Under the pieces are notes generated by a model. The model did no database searches and had not been told where the DNA came from. It worked only from the letters and a program-made list of their open reading frames with translations. Below are positions 1 through 8,892 of a DNA stretch of 64,000 bases, piece by piece (the stretch's first letter is position 1; each line of letters opens with the position of its first letter). The DNA is from Streptococcus pneumoniae (GTDB taxonomy: Bacteria; Bacillota; Bacilli; Lactobacillales; Streptococcaceae). A program made the position numbers and the translations under genes. The DNA lies in the NCBI GenBank assembly GCA_040719455.1, contig JBFDTN010000001.1:1240001-1304000 (forward strand). The letters run 5' to 3'.

Positions 1-1
1 A

Positions 2-1108
2 AAATATGACTTCCAACGAGAATCCTCTATTCCTATTCTCGATCTTCAAGGATTTCCTACTCTTCTAAAACTGAGAAAACGGCGCTTTAAATGCAAGACT
101 TGTCTACGTGTATCCGTTTCTCAAACGCCTCTCGTCAAGAAACATCATCAAATTTCTCAACCTATCTGGGATAAAATCACTCAACTACATACGGAAAAAC
201 TAACGAACTCCGATATTGCTAGAAGACTTCATATCTCTGTCTCTGTTGTACAGAGAAAACTGAATCAATTCTCCTTCAAGGAACAGTTCTCACAATTACC
301 TAAAATCCTCTCCTGGGATGAATTCTCATGTAATAAGGGAAAGCTTGCATTTATCGCTCAGGATTTTCAAACCAAAAAGATTATCACTATTCTTGAGAAT
401 AATCGGCAAACAACCATTAAAAACTACTTCCTCAAATACACGAGAGAGATGAGGGAAAACGTCAAAGTCGTAACTGTAGATATGGCTGGTAACTACATTC
501 CTATCATTAAATTCTTATTCCCGAAAGCAAAGATTGTTCTGGATCGTTTCCATATTATTCAGCACCTGAGCCGGGCGATGATGGCTACTCGGATTGCCAT
601 TATGAAGAACTGTGACAAGGGCTCTCTCCCTTATCGTGCTATGAAACATCATTGGAGAATCCTCCAAAAGGACAGCCGGAAACTCTCTAACAAACTCTTT
701 TATTCTCGAACCTTTAGGCAAACATTAACCCCTAGAGAAGTAGTTCAAAAAACCTTAGACTTATCAGAGGAACTAAGGCACTATTATGACCTTTATCAAC
801 TCTTGATGTTCCATTTTCAAGAGAAGAACAGTGAGGCTTTCTTCGGACTGATAGAAGACTATTTACCTACTGTGAATTCTACTTTCAGAACAGTCTTTAC
901 AACCTTTCTCAAATACAGACAATACATTACCAATGCACTTGAATTACCTTATTCAAACGCTAAGCTAGAAGCTACTAACAAACTTATCAAAGACATCAAA
1001 CGACAAGCTTTCGGTTTCCGAAACTTCAAAAACTTTAAAACAAAAATTCTCATCGCTTTAAACATACAAAAAGAGAGAACCAACCTGATTCTCTCTCGTA
1101 TGGGATAA
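2..1108 (+). CDS. ISL3-family transposase (5' truncated by window edge)
   Basis: The reading frame is open from the first bases of the window to the stop at 1106-1108, about 368 residues, so the methionine at 449 is internal and not the start. The protein is homologous along its whole visible length to the 418-residue transposase at 22767-24023 but clearly diverged, so it is a different ISL3 isoform. Visible motifs are the Cys residues of the N-terminal zinc ribbon (KCKTC), the DDE-region blocks VDMAG and LDRFHIIQHL, and the C-terminal NAKLEATNKLIK block with the catalytic Glu. Nothing inside the visible frame suggests inactivation. Confidence 0.9.
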   Translation, partial: KYDFQRESSIPILDLQGFPTLLKLRKRRFKCKTCLRVSVSQTPLVKKHHQISQPIWDKITQLHTEKLTNSDIARRLHISVSVVQRKLNQFSFKEQFSQLPKILSWDEFSCNKGKLAFIAQDFQTKKIITILENNRQTTIKNYFLKYTREMRENVKVVTVDMAGNYIPIIKFLFPKAKIVLDRFHIIQHLSRAMMATRIAIMKNCDKGSLPYRAMKHHWRILQKDSRKLSNKLFYSRTFRQTLTPREVVQKTLDLSEELRHYYDLYQLLMFHFQEKNSEAFFGLIEDYLPTVNSTFRTVFTTFLKYRQYITNALELPYSNAKLEATNKLIKDIKRQAFGFRNFKNFKTKILIALNIQKERTNLILSRMG

Positions 1109-1189
1109 TACTTCACCCACTACAGTTGACAAAGTGCCTGATTCTCTCTCGTATGGGGTAATACTTCACCCACTACAGTTGACAAAGTG
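1084..1189. repeat. 53-bp tandem duplication of the ISL3 right end
   Basis: Two head-to-tail 53-bp units (1084-1136 and 1137-1189) differ at one position. Each unit contains the last codons of the transposase, its stop region and the terminal inverted repeat. The second unit does not change the coding sequence. Confidence 0.9.
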
Positions 1190-1196
1190 CCATTTT

Positions 1197-1757
1197 CTAT
1201 ACTAATTCTTCGGACACCTTTGCTCCTAGAACATGCTCCATATGATGAAGTGCAAATTCATGCTGCGCTTCTTCAATCGAAGCCACCGCAGTTGAAACAA
1301 TCTCAATCTGATAGCCTAAATTATAAGCATCAATCGCCGTATGAAGCACACAGATATCCGTTAACACACCAGTCAAAATCACGGTATCAATACGCCGCTC
1401 CCGCAACCGTATATCCAAATCCGTCCCTGAAAAAGCAGAATAATGCCGTTTATCCATCCAAAAGACACGGTCGTTTTCTTTTTCTTGCTCAAAAAAAGCA
1501 GCCAAAGGACCATACAAAGTGCGACCAGCTGTCCCTATGAGGTTATGGGGCGGAAAGAGCTTACTTTCTGGATGAAAATAATCAAGCGCCTCATGCCCAT
1601 CAATGGTGAAGAAAATATAGTCTCCCCGTTGAAAGGCGGCTTTCGTCACTTCACAAATCTTATCAGAAATAGCTTGAGCAGGTACGCCTGCAGTTAATTT
1701 CCCATCGTCAGCTACAAAGTCAACCGTGTAATCAATCGAAATCAATGCTTTGGGCAT
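1197..1757 (-). CDS. pncA: Nicotinamidase PncA-like cysteine hydrolase
   Basis: Isochorismatase-fold hydrolase of 186 residues, expected to deamidate nicotinamide to nicotinate for NAD salvage in the cytoplasm. The N-terminal SIDYTVDF block holds the catalytic Asp. GVLTDICVLHTA holds the nucleophilic Cys after the conserved cis-peptide region. The start at 1757 lies 1 nt after the codY stop codon, which suggests translational coupling. An in-frame start at 1787 inside codY is possible but gives an atypical N-terminus. It is the last gene before the ISL3 element, whose end lies only 5 bp beyond the stop. Confidence 0.88.
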   Translation of the reverse strand: MPKALISIDYTVDFVADDGKLTAGVPAQAISDKICEVTKAAFQRGDYIFFTIDGHEALDYFHPESKLFPPHNLIGTAGRTLYGPLAAFFEQEKENDRVFWMDKRHYSAFSGTDLDIRLRERRIDTVILTGVLTDICVLHTAIDAYNLGYQIEIVSTAVASIEEAQHEFALHHMEHVLGAKVSEELV

Positions 1758-1758
1758 T

Positions 1759-2547
1759 TTAGTAATCTCGCTTCTTAATTTCATCAAAGATCTCTGGAAT
1801 CAGGACCTTTAGATAGGTTCCTTTCATCCCAAGTGAACGGCTTTCGATGATACCAGCACTCTCTAACTTACGAAGAGCATTGACAATCACTGAACGAGTA
1901 ATGCCGATACGGTCTGCGATGATCGACGCTGTCAGTTGACCTTCACTACCATCTAGCTCCTCTAAAATGGCTGATACTGCTCGTAATTCTGAGTAAGAGA
2001 GGGTGTTCACTGCCATATTTACTGCCATTCGATGACGAAGATTTTTCTCGTCTTCTTCTCGTTGGAAATTCAAGAGCTGAATCCCTACGACAGTACTTGC
2101 AATTTCCACCAAAATCAAATCATCATCGTGGAACTGCTCGTCATTCCTCCAAATAATCAAGGTTCCCAAACGAATCCCTGTCACATGAATCGGTACAATC
2201 GTTGTCAAACCATCTGGAAACTCATGCTTTGTTTCGACTGGAAAAATCGTCAATTCATTATCCACTGACAAATTCGCCTCAGTATCATACACCAAGGTTG
2301 CAGACTTCACATACTCTTCTGGAAATTTCTGTGTTTGAAAAAATTCTTCCACACGGTCATTATTAGTCTTATAACGCATGAAATAGCCAAGCAAACGCCC
2401 CCTGCTATCAATGATACAGGCATTGCAATCAATCACCTCTGCTAATTGTTTAGCAATGGGATTATAGGGAAGTTCATCCTGAAGTTTTTCGTCTGAGCGC
2501 TTCAGAATGGACGTAATTTTTCTTGTTTTTTCTAATATTGTTGCCAT
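1759..2547 (-). CDS. codY: GTP/branched-chain amino acid-sensing global repressor CodY
   Basis: Full-length CodY of 262 residues. An N-terminal GAF-type ligand domain (about 1-150) is followed by a winged helix-turn-helix (about 200-250; [19 protein letters not shown], then [13 protein letters not shown]). The family senses isoleucine/valine, and GTP in some genera, and represses amino acid uptake and biosynthesis genes. The start is preceded by a GAGG ribosome site 6 nt upstream. Its own promoter carries a near-perfect CodY box, which indicates autoregulation. pncA follows immediately; alaT and an amidase lie upstream on the same strand behind a strong terminator. Confidence 0.97.
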   Translation of the reverse strand: MATILEKTRKITSILKRSDEKLQDELPYNPIAKQLAEVIDCNACIIDSRGRLLGYFMRYKTNNDRVEEFFQTQKFPEEYVKSATLVYDTEANLSVDNELTIFPVETKHEFPDGLTTIVPIHVTGIRLGTLIIWRNDEQFHDDDLILVEIASTVVGIQLLNFQREEDEKNLRHRMAVNMAVNTLSYSELRAVSAILEELDGSEGQLTASIIADRIGITRSVIVNALRKLESAGIIESRSLGMKGTYLKVLIPEIFDEIKKRDY

Positions 2548-2572
2548 TTTTTACCTCAATTCAATCGCTTTC

Positions 2573-2617
2573 ATTATAGCACAAAACACGATTTTTTTCA
2601 ATAATTATCTGAAAATT
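2573..2617 (-). promoter_or_regulatory. codY promoter with CodY box
   Basis: On the minus strand a -35 TTGAAA (2596-2601) and a -10 TATAAT (2573-2578) are separated by 17 nt, with a TG extension before the -10. Directly upstream of the -35, at 2603-2617, is AATTATCTGAAAATT, which matches the published CodY consensus AATTTTCWGAAAATT at 14 of 15 positions. The position suits autorepression of codY. Confidence 0.8.
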
Positions 2618-2659
2618 GCTTATTTTGCTACTTTTTTTGAGAGATATATTGAAGCATAT

Positions 2660-2692
2660 AAAAAATCTGTGCTTTCATGGCACAGATTTTTT
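2660..2692. terminator. Intrinsic terminator after the amidase gene
   Basis: Inverted repeat AAAATCTGTGC / GCACAGATTTT with A and T runs on the two sides, so it can work in both directions. It lies just beyond the amidase stop codon and upstream of the codY promoter. Confidence 0.85.
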
Positions 2693-2695
2693 ATT

Positions 2696-4129
2696 CTAAG
2701 GTATTTGCCGGAGCTTAGTGGCCTGCTCAAAGGCATAGGCAATCTCTAACAAGAAAGTATCTTGTTCTTTTCCTGTCATGAAACTCACTCCTATTGGGCA
2801 TTTCCCCTTGCATCCAAAAGGAATAGAAATCGAAGGTGTTCCTGCAAGAGCAGCAAGATTCGTATGGCTAGTATCTTGACAAACCAAAGCATCTAGCTGA
2901 TGTTCCGCTAACAATCTATCTAATAAGCGTTCAGCTTCTTGAATGATTTTTTGAACCTTATCTCTATCTTTTTGATCATAATGGAGGGATTTCTCCAGAA
3001 GCTCTTGTCCATAGCGCATACGCTCTTTAGGATGTTTCTCGTTAAATGCAATCAAGTCTGTCAAGCTTTTAATCGGTGCTTGGTAGGTGGTTAGATAGTG
3101 ATTAAAATCCTCTTCAAACTCCTCCAAAAGAATGTGTAAAAGGTCAAAATCAGCCAAATCACAGGACATTTCTACCACTTCTGCACCAGTCTTTTCGGCA
3201 TAGCTTCTAAACTTGTCTGTAAACTCTTCTGAGCTTGGGAGCAGTAAACCAAAGCGCTTGCCTGAAAGATGATGTTCCTCAAGACGACTGTGCTCTCCTG
3301 TCACCGCTTCATAGGACAAGCAAATATCTGCAACTGTACGAGCCAGAAATCCAACTGTATCAAGGGAATGACTGATAGGAACTACACCCTCAGAGGATAA
3401 CGCTCCTCTCGTCGGCTTAAAGCCTACAACAGACAACACTCCAGCAGGCGCTAGGATAGAGCCAGCGGTCTCTGTTCCAAGCGAAAAAGCTGCCAAATCA
3501 GTCGCCATAGCCACAGCACTGCCCGAGCTAGAACCTAGAGGTGATAACACCACAGGAGCAAAAGGATTGTGAGTTTGTCCTTTCTTGCTACTATAACCAC
3601 AAGGAACAGACTCCCCCATCCAATAGGATAGTTCCGATAAATTTGCCTTTCCTAAGACAATCGCTCCTTGTACCTTTAAGGATTCCACAATTGGAGCATC
3701 TTCTTTTGGTACAAAATCCTTGAGCGCTATCGTTCCTGCACTGGTTGGCAAATCCTTGGTGTTGATATTTTCCTTGACCAAAACAGGCATCCCTTTTAAA
3801 GGCAGGATATCACTTGAGCCATCCCAATTTCTTGCTTCTTCAAGGGCACGGGGATTGATTTCACTGACGGCATTCATGCCTTGCTCAGCTTGATCAAACT
3901 CTCGAATCCGAAAGAGATAGTAAGCCGTCAACTCTTCATAGGTAAAATCTCCTCGCTCAATTCCTGCCTGCAATTCTGCCATGCTTTTTTGAGCCATCAA
4001 AGGCGTTTTTGACAGTACCTTGTCTAACTCCACACTAGCTAACTGCGCATCAATAGCTGCAATCAACTCTTCTTTCCCAAACGCAATCTTCTCCTCAGTT
4101 GGCAGTCCCCAGTCTTCATACTCTTCCAT
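2696..4129 (-). CDS. Amidase-signature family amidase
   Basis: Hydrolase of 477 residues of the amidase signature family (GatA/FAAH type). The catalytic triad is recognisable: Lys in PVLVKENIN, the GSSSGSAVA glycine/serine stretch, and the second Ser in GTETAGSILAPA. There are no GatB or GatC neighbours, so a stand-alone amidase acting on small amides is more likely than the tRNA amidotransferase subunit. The substrate cannot be read from the sequence. The start lies 9 nt after the alaT stop, so it is likely cotranscribed with alaT. A strong terminator follows. Confidence 0.85.
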   Translation of the reverse strand: MEEYEDWGLPTEEKIAFGKEELIAAIDAQLASVELDKVLSKTPLMAQKSMAELQAGIERGDFTYEELTAYYLFRIREFDQAEQGMNAVSEINPRALEEARNWDGSSDILPLKGMPVLVKENINTKDLPTSAGTIALKDFVPKEDAPIVESLKVQGAIVLGKANLSELSYWMGESVPCGYSSKKGQTHNPFAPVVLSPLGSSSGSAVAMATDLAAFSLGTETAGSILAPAGVLSVVGFKPTRGALSSEGVVPISHSLDTVGFLARTVADICLSYEAVTGEHSRLEEHHLSGKRFGLLLPSSEEFTDKFRSYAEKTGAEVVEMSCDLADFDLLHILLEEFEEDFNHYLTTYQAPIKSLTDLIAFNEKHPKERMRYGQELLEKSLHYDQKDRDKVQKIIQEAERLLDRLLAEHQLDALVCQDTSHTNLAALAGTPSISIPFGCKGKCPIGVSFMTGKEQDTFLLEIAYAFEQATKLRQIP

Positions 4130-4138
4130 AGCGACTCC

Positions 4139-5353
4139 TTACCTACGGTATTGACGCAAGAAACGAGTCATCTTTTCTTGGATCTGCGCTAACTCATCGA
4201 CTCGTGGTAGATAAACGATACGGAAATGATCTGGTTCTTTCCAGTTAAAGCCACGTCCATGAACCAGCAAGACCTTCTCCTGCTTCAAAAATTCCAAAAC
4301 AAACTGCTCATCATCATCAATCCGATACATCGTGCGGTCGATTTTTGGAAAGACATAGAGTCCAGCCTTAGGCTTCACAGTTGATAGACCTGGAATTTCA
4401 TTGATGGCTTTGGTGATAAATTCCCGTTGCTCATAGAGGCGCCCGCCAGGAATCAAGAGTTCATCGACCGATTGATAACCACCAAGCGAGGTCTGTACGA
4501 CTTGCTGAGACAAGACGTTGGAGCAAAGGCGCATATTCGACAACATATTGAGCCCTTCAATGTAGCCCTTGACATGATGTTTCGGTCCAGATAAGACCAT
4601 CCAGCCTACACGGAAACCACAGATACGATGGGATTTAGACAAACCATTCATCGTCACACAGAATAAATCTGGCGCTAGACTGGCAATCGGAATATGTACT
4701 TCTCCATCAAAAACCATGCGATCATAAATCTCATCTGAGAAAATAATCAAATCATTGACCCGCGCGATTTCCACAATTTCTTCTAAGACTTCCTTGGGAT
4801 ACAAAGCCCCTGTCGGATTGTTAGGATTGATGAGGACAATCGCCTTGGTGTTTGAGGTGATTTTCGATTTGATATCTGCCATATCCGGGTACCATTCTGC
4901 TGCTTCATCACAGACATAATGCACCGCATTTCCCCCAGCTAGGCTGACTGCTGCCGTCCAGAGAGGATAATCAGGCATCGGCACTAAAACCTCATCTCCA
5001 TCGTCTAAAAGCCCTTGCATGGACATGACAATCAATTCACTGACACCATTTCCTAGATAAATATCTTCGATGTCGACATTTGGAATCTTCTTTAGCTGGC
5101 AATACTGCATAATTGCCTTACGAGCAGAGAAAATCCCTTTAGAGTCTGAGTAGCCTTCACTGCTTCTTGCGTTCATAATCAAATCATGAATGACCTCATC
5201 AGGTGCTGTAAAGCCAAACTCAGCTGGATTTCCCGTATTTAAACGGAGAATTTTCTCTCCATTTGCCCGCATACGCATCGCTTCTTCCAAGACGGGACCA
5301 CGAATATCATAGGCAACGTGTTCCAATTTGCTTGATTTCTCAAATTGCTTCAT
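4139..5353 (-). CDS. alaT: AlaT-type pyridoxal-phosphate aminotransferase
   Basis: Class I/II aminotransferase of 404 residues, most like the AlaT alanine-synthesising group (glutamate-pyruvate transamination). Visible features are LNTGNPAEFGF near the N-terminus, the INPNNPTGA loop, FSDEIYDRMVF with the PLP-contacting Asp and Tyr, and NGLSKSHRICGFRVGWM with the Schiff-base Lys. It leads a two-gene unit with the amidase and is transcribed divergently from uspA. Confidence 0.88.
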   Translation of the reverse strand: MKQFEKSSKLEHVAYDIRGPVLEEAMRMRANGEKILRLNTGNPAEFGFTAPDEVIHDLIMNARSSEGYSDSKGIFSARKAIMQYCQLKKIPNVDIEDIYLGNGVSELIVMSMQGLLDDGDEVLVPMPDYPLWTAAVSLAGGNAVHYVCDEAAEWYPDMADIKSKITSNTKAIVLINPNNPTGALYPKEVLEEIVEIARVNDLIIFSDEIYDRMVFDGEVHIPIASLAPDLFCVTMNGLSKSHRICGFRVGWMVLSGPKHHVKGYIEGLNMLSNMRLCSNVLSQQVVQTSLGGYQSVDELLIPGGRLYEQREFITKAINEIPGLSTVKPKAGLYVFPKIDRTMYRIDDDEQFVLEFLKQEKVLLVHGRGFNWKEPDHFRIVYLPRVDELAQIQEKMTRFLRQYRR

Positions 5354-5443
5354 GTTTGTACCTCATTTCATCATCATTTCTTCATTATACCGCAAATAGT
5401 CTAAAATTTCTAAAAAAAGTAGCTGTAAGGCAAATGAAAACCC

Positions 5444-5472
5444 TTTACTTTTTTCATGGAAAGGGTTACAAT
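5444..5472 (+). promoter_or_regulatory. Promoter of the universal stress protein gene
   Basis: -35 TTTACT (5444-5449) and -10 TACAAT (5467-5472) with 17-nt spacing, about 30 bp upstream of the start codon. Confidence 0.65.
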
Positions 5473-5501
5473 AGAAGTAGAAAAAGAATGGAGGTATTCC
5501 T

Positions 5502-5954
5502 ATGACCCAAAAGTATGAAAATATCATGGTTGCCGTTGATGGTTCACGCGAGGCAGATCTAGCTTTTGTAAAAGGAATCAATTCCGCCCTACGAAACCAA
5601 GCACGACTCACGATTGCTCATGTGATTGATACCCGTGCTCTTCAAAGCGTTTCTACTTTTGACGCTGAAGTCTATGAAGAATTGCAGACGGAAGCTAAAA
5701 AATTGATGGCTGATTACGAAGAAAAGGCACGCGCAGCTGGACTCACAGATGTGGTGACCATTATCGAAATGGGAAATCCAAAGACGCTTCTTGCAACAGA
5801 CATTCCAGATGCAAATGGCGTTGATCTGATTCTTGTCGGTGCAACTGGTCTGACAGCCTTTGAGCGACTCCTTATCGGCTCTTCTTCTGAGTATATCCTA
5901 CGCCACACGAAGGTTGACCTTCTCGTCGTTCGTGACAAAGAAAAAACTATGTAA
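5502..5954 (+). CDS. Universal stress protein (UspA family)
   Basis: Single UspA domain of 150 residues. The N-terminal strand IMVAVDGSREADLAF and the C-terminal ATP-binding loop GATGLTAFERLLIGSSSEYIL (Gly-2x-Gly-9x-Gly-Ser type) are both present, so this is likely a nucleotide-binding Usp. A GGAGG ribosome site precedes the ATG. The family supports survival under stress; a specific role is not deducible. Monocistronic by context. Confidence 0.93.
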   Translation: MTQKYENIMVAVDGSREADLAFVKGINSALRNQARLTIAHVIDTRALQSVSTFDAEVYEELQTEAKKLMADYEEKARAAGLTDVVTIIEMGNPKTLLATDIPDANGVDLILVGATGLTAFERLLIGSSSEYILRHTKVDLLVVRDKEKTM

Positions 5955-5959
5955 TCATT

Positions 5960-6310
5960 GTTCTCCAATGGGAGTGAGATAAAAATCGTTATTTCGTAGA
6001 ATTCGATTTTGTCGTCTTCGCTTTCGAGTTTCCAAGCTCAGGTATTAACAGTCCACTGGACTGTTAATATCCCGCGAGGTTGACGCTTTCACAATTGAGA
6101 ATTGTAAAAGGTTGGAAATAGGGCTAGCGAAGAACAATTCGCTAGCTTCTTTTAGATAGAATGTTGATTGATCAACGTTTTAGATAAATTGCTCACAACT
6201 TTCTGTTCTCGCAAATAGCTCCACTGGAGCATTGACCCCAGCGACAACTACTGCGTCAAACTATAAAAGAAGCAAGGCTGGAAACTTTTGTCTCAGCCTC
6301 TTTTTTTGAA
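5960..6310. repeat. Composite intergenic repeat region (no gene)
   Basis: About 350 bp without coding potential, rich in small palindromes: one built on AACAGTCCA / TGGACTGTT (6044-6068), one on GCTAGCGAA / TTCGCTAGC (about 6122-6146), and a smaller one around 6090. The end near 6300 looks like an intrinsic terminator, GCTGGAAAC...TCTCAGCC followed by a T run. A diverged copy lies at 54660-55008. From 6311 to 6528 only AT-rich leader sequence and a possible promoter are seen. Confidence 0.6.
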
Positions 6311-6466
6311 AAAATTATCAAAAAACGATAAAAACTTATTGATTTTTAAAATTTTTTTGCTATAATGATATTGAAAAACGATAGAAATATATTTTAAAAG
6401 AATATGATTTTATAGATAGGAAGAGCTCACCTTATCTCATACATCAATAAAGAGGAGGACGTGCCT

Positions 6467-6484
6467 ATGAATGATAATCGTTAA
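6467..6484 (+). other. Five-codon open frame behind a strong ribosome site
   Basis: The AAAGAGGAGG ribosome site (about 6450-6459) is followed by ATG and the frame MNDNR-stop, 45 bp upstream of the DUF2975 gene. It may be a leader peptide or the start of a lost gene. The sequence gives no means to decide. Confidence 0.25.
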
Positions 6485-6528
6485 ACAATAGCAACTATTA
6501 TTTTCATGCGATTAGAAATGAGGTTTTT

Positions 6529-7011
6529 ATGAATCATCGACTTACTTCTTTGAAGTCTGCCAAGACTTTTATTAGCTTTTTACTCTTTCTTCACGGATTT
6601 GGAGTTGTTATGGTGACTTGTCTATTTATCATCGGTCTTTTTTATCAAGGTTCTTTACATATTGACTCTGATTTTACTATTTATCTTCGTCATCCTGGAC
6701 CTTTAGGATATTGGGGTTCCATACTGATCCTAATGAAATACTATATCTTACTAGCTATTCTTTATTTTGTTCGGCAATTTTTTCAAAACATCCTGACTGA
6801 GCGTATCTTTGTCGAGCAAAATGTAGAACTCGCAAAACGCACGGCAGTTCTCCTTGTCATCGCCTCTTTTTTAGGAGAAGGAATCTTCACCTTGTACGAA
6901 TTTTCCTTTTTCAATGTTCCCTTTATCGTGACAGCTCTTGCAGTGTGGGCGCTCGCAAAAGTCCTTGAAGAAGCAAACCGCATTGCCAAAGAGCAAGAAT
7001 TTACCATCTAG
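6529..7011 (+). CDS. DUF2975 family membrane protein
   Basis: Membrane protein of 160 residues with four hydrophobic segments (about 18-40, 65-85, 107-122, 128-145). It matches the DUF2975 pattern of small four-helix proteins that are almost always encoded next to a short Xre-type regulator, as here. Its function is unknown; the pairing suggests a regulator with a membrane partner. The following HTH gene starts 10 nt after its stop. Confidence 0.8.
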   Translation: MNHRLTSLKSAKTFISFLLFLHGFGVVMVTCLFIIGLFYQGSLHIDSDFTIYLRHPGPLGYWGSILILMKYYILLAILYFVRQFFQNILTERIFVEQNVELAKRTAVLLVIASFLGEGIFTLYEFSFFNVPFIVTALAVWALAKVLEEANRIAKEQEFTI

Positions 7012-7021
7012 GAGGAGAGGG

Positions 7022-7228
7022 ATGATTATTGTAAACTTAGATGTCGAATTGGCTAAGAAAAAAATGAAATCAAGCGAATTAGCAGAACGCATCGGCATCA
7101 CACCTGCCAATCTCTCCATTTTAAAAACAGGTAAAGCCAAAGCCATTCGCTTTTCAACCCTTGATGCGATTTGCCGAGAACTCGGCTGCCAACCAGGCGA
7201 TATTTTAGCCTACGAGCCAGATGAATAA
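7022..7228 (+). CDS. Small Cro/CI-type helix-turn-helix regulator (YozG-like)
   Basis: DNA-binding protein of 68 residues consisting of little more than one HTH domain: MKSSELAERIGITPANLSILK, then FSTLDAICRELGCQPGDIL. The start at 7022 is chosen because a strong AGGAGGAGAG site lies directly upstream; longer in-frame versions overlap the DUF2975 gene. The two genes form a bicistron. The target is unknown, possibly its own promoter. Confidence 0.88.
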   Translation: MIIVNLDVELAKKKMKSSELAERIGITPANLSILKTGKAKAIRFSTLDAICRELGCQPGDILAYEPDE

Positions 7229-7235
7229 ATAGACA

Positions 7236-7270
7236 CCCTTGCTAGTATAATATTAGCAAGGGCTTATTTA
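7236..7270 (+). terminator. Hairpin after the DUF2975/HTH pair
   Basis: Stem CCCTTGCTA / TAGCAAGGG followed by a modest T-rich tail (CTTATTTA). Confidence 0.6.
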
Positions 7271-7453
7271 TGATAACGATAAGAAAGAACATAGAAACAA
7301 TCATTATGGACTAGATTGTCTAGTTTATTGATATCAATCTATGAAAGGGGGTTAAAGTTGATTTTATAGCCTTTTTTCTAAAACGAATTTCTTGTATTTA
7401 AACCTATAATTTGCTAGAATCGGCTTATAAAATAAAAAGTTAAGGAGTCTATC

Positions 7454-8665
7454 ATGGATCTTTATTTGCAAGGCTTGCTTAGTCAAGTCATTTCCTATCT
7501 GCCTTCGGCAGTTCGTATCATTGTTCTCATTTTAATTGCAGTTCTACTTGCTAAATTAGTGAGAAAAGGAGTCATCAAAGGGCTTCAAAAACTCAATCCC
7601 GTCACATTATTTACAAAATGGGGATTGATCAAAGATGGAACGGATGAAAATGCCCTCATCAAAACAATCGGACAGATTTTCTATTTCTTGACAATCTTAT
7701 TCTTTCTTCCATCTATTCTATCTGGACTCGGAGTTTCTAGCGTTGTCGATCCGATTTCAAGCATGTTTGCTGTATTTCTCAGCTTCATTCCAAATATTAT
7801 TGCTGCTGGATTTATCCTATTCCTAGGAGTTTACTTCTGTAAATTTATTAAAAATCTAGTGAAGCAACTCATCATTAACCTTCCAATTGAACAATGGATT
7901 TCTAAAGTACTTGGACAAGATAATCAAACAGCTCTTACAAACGAAGCTCAATTAGCAGATGTACTATCTTCAATTGTATATGTTCTTATCTTTGTTCCTA
8001 TCCTAGCGACTTCTTTAGATATCCTAGGAGTAGCTGCTCTTTCTGAACCGATTGTAGCATTGCTTAACCAAGCTATTAGTTTCATTCCAAATCTAGTTTC
8101 TGCGATTATCCTTGTTCTTATCGGTGGATTCTTGACTAAGATCATTGGAAATGTCGTGGAAAAATTACTCCAAACATCTGGTATTGATCAATATTCAAAA
8201 TACCTTAGCTTCAATGAAAAACAAACTATCACTCTATCAACGGTAGTTGCGTCTATTGTTCGTATTGTCATTGGTATCTTCTTTGGAGTACAAGCGATTG
8301 CCACACTCCAACTAGATATTCTAAATACTGTTGGAACTTCTATTATCGCTTATCTACCAGCTGTTATTAGCTCACTCATTCTCTTAATGATTGCTATTAT
8401 AGCTGGAAATGTCCTTGGTTCATTCTTCTCAAGTTTGACCAACAAAAAATTCATCGGTGAAACTGTTCGCTATGCGATTTTAGTCCTTTCAGCCTTTATG
8501 ATCCTCGATCAACTTCACATCGCTGAAACAATCGTTCAAACAACCTTTACCATCATTCTAGGTGCCGTAGCAGTTGCATTTGCTTTAGCATTTGGACTAG
8601 GTGGAAAAGAATTTGCTGCTAAACAATTAGAAAAATTGGATAAAGTTATGCATAAGGACAAATAA
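7454..8665 (+). CDS. CmpX-like membrane protein with conserved TM-helix repeats
   Basis: Membrane protein of 403 residues built from internal repeats. Four related segments each start with an (I/L)S(Y/F)(L/I)P motif followed by a long hydrophobic helix (about residues 12-40, 110-138, 208-236, 298-324). This matches the conserved TM-helix family (PF05552) found in CmpX-like proteins, often annotated as mechanosensitive channel-like. The canonical MscS beta domain was not seen, so channel activity is uncertain. AAGGAG precedes the start; a strong terminator follows. Confidence 0.75.
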   Translation: MDLYLQGLLSQVISYLPSAVRIIVLILIAVLLAKLVRKGVIKGLQKLNPVTLFTKWGLIKDGTDENALIKTIGQIFYFLTILFFLPSILSGLGVSSVVDPISSMFAVFLSFIPNIIAAGFILFLGVYFCKFIKNLVKQLIINLPIEQWISKVLGQDNQTALTNEAQLADVLSSIVYVLIFVPILATSLDILGVAALSEPIVALLNQAISFIPNLVSAIILVLIGGFLTKIIGNVVEKLLQTSGIDQYSKYLSFNEKQTITLSTVVASIVRIVIGIFFGVQAIATLQLDILNTVGTSIIAYLPAVISSLILLMIAIIAGNVLGSFFSSLTNKKFIGETVRYAILVLSAFMILDQLHIAETIVQTTFTIILGAVAVAFALAFGLGGKEFAAKQLEKLDKVMHKDK

Positions 8666-8690
8666 GCATAAACAGTCCTAAAACAACTAC

Positions 8691-8732
8691 AAATACCTCC
8701 GCTTTCTAGTACCATAAAGCGGAGGTATTTTT
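8691..8732. terminator. Intrinsic terminator after the membrane protein gene
   Basis: Perfect stem AAATACCTCCGCTTT / AAAGCGGAGGTATTT ending in a T run. Confidence 0.85.
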
Positions 8733-8835
8733 CATGTTTATAGGCTAATAAACGCATCCATATCAATAGTCAGATATACAACTTTCTCACATCCTCAGAC
8801 ATTCATTGTCTATGTATCGTAAACATTTAAGGTAT

Positions 8836-8876
8836 ATAAAAAGACTTGCTTTTGTTCAATACAACAAAACAAGTCT
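8836..8876 (-). terminator. Intrinsic terminator of the HAD phosphatase gene
   Basis: On the minus strand AGACTTGTTTTGTT pairs with AACAAAAGCAAGTCT and is followed by TTTTTA, 16 bp beyond the stop codon. Confidence 0.8.
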
Positions 8877-8892
8877 ACTAAATAGATATTTC

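Larger units (their letters stand above)
1..1191 (+). mobile_element. ISL3-family insertion sequence, left part outside the window
   Basis: The visible part carries most of an ISL3 transposase and the right end of the element. The end reads, on the minus strand, GGCACTTTGTCAACTG, the same terminus as the second ISL3 element at 22733. The end lies 5 bp beyond the pncA stop codon, so pncA is left intact. The last 53 bp, including the terminal inverted repeat, are duplicated in tandem. The left end and any target duplication are not visible. Confidence 0.9.

Noticed and set aside
449..1108. ISL3 transposase fragment starting at the methionine at 449
   Set aside because: The frame is open and conserved back to position 2, so this methionine is internal.
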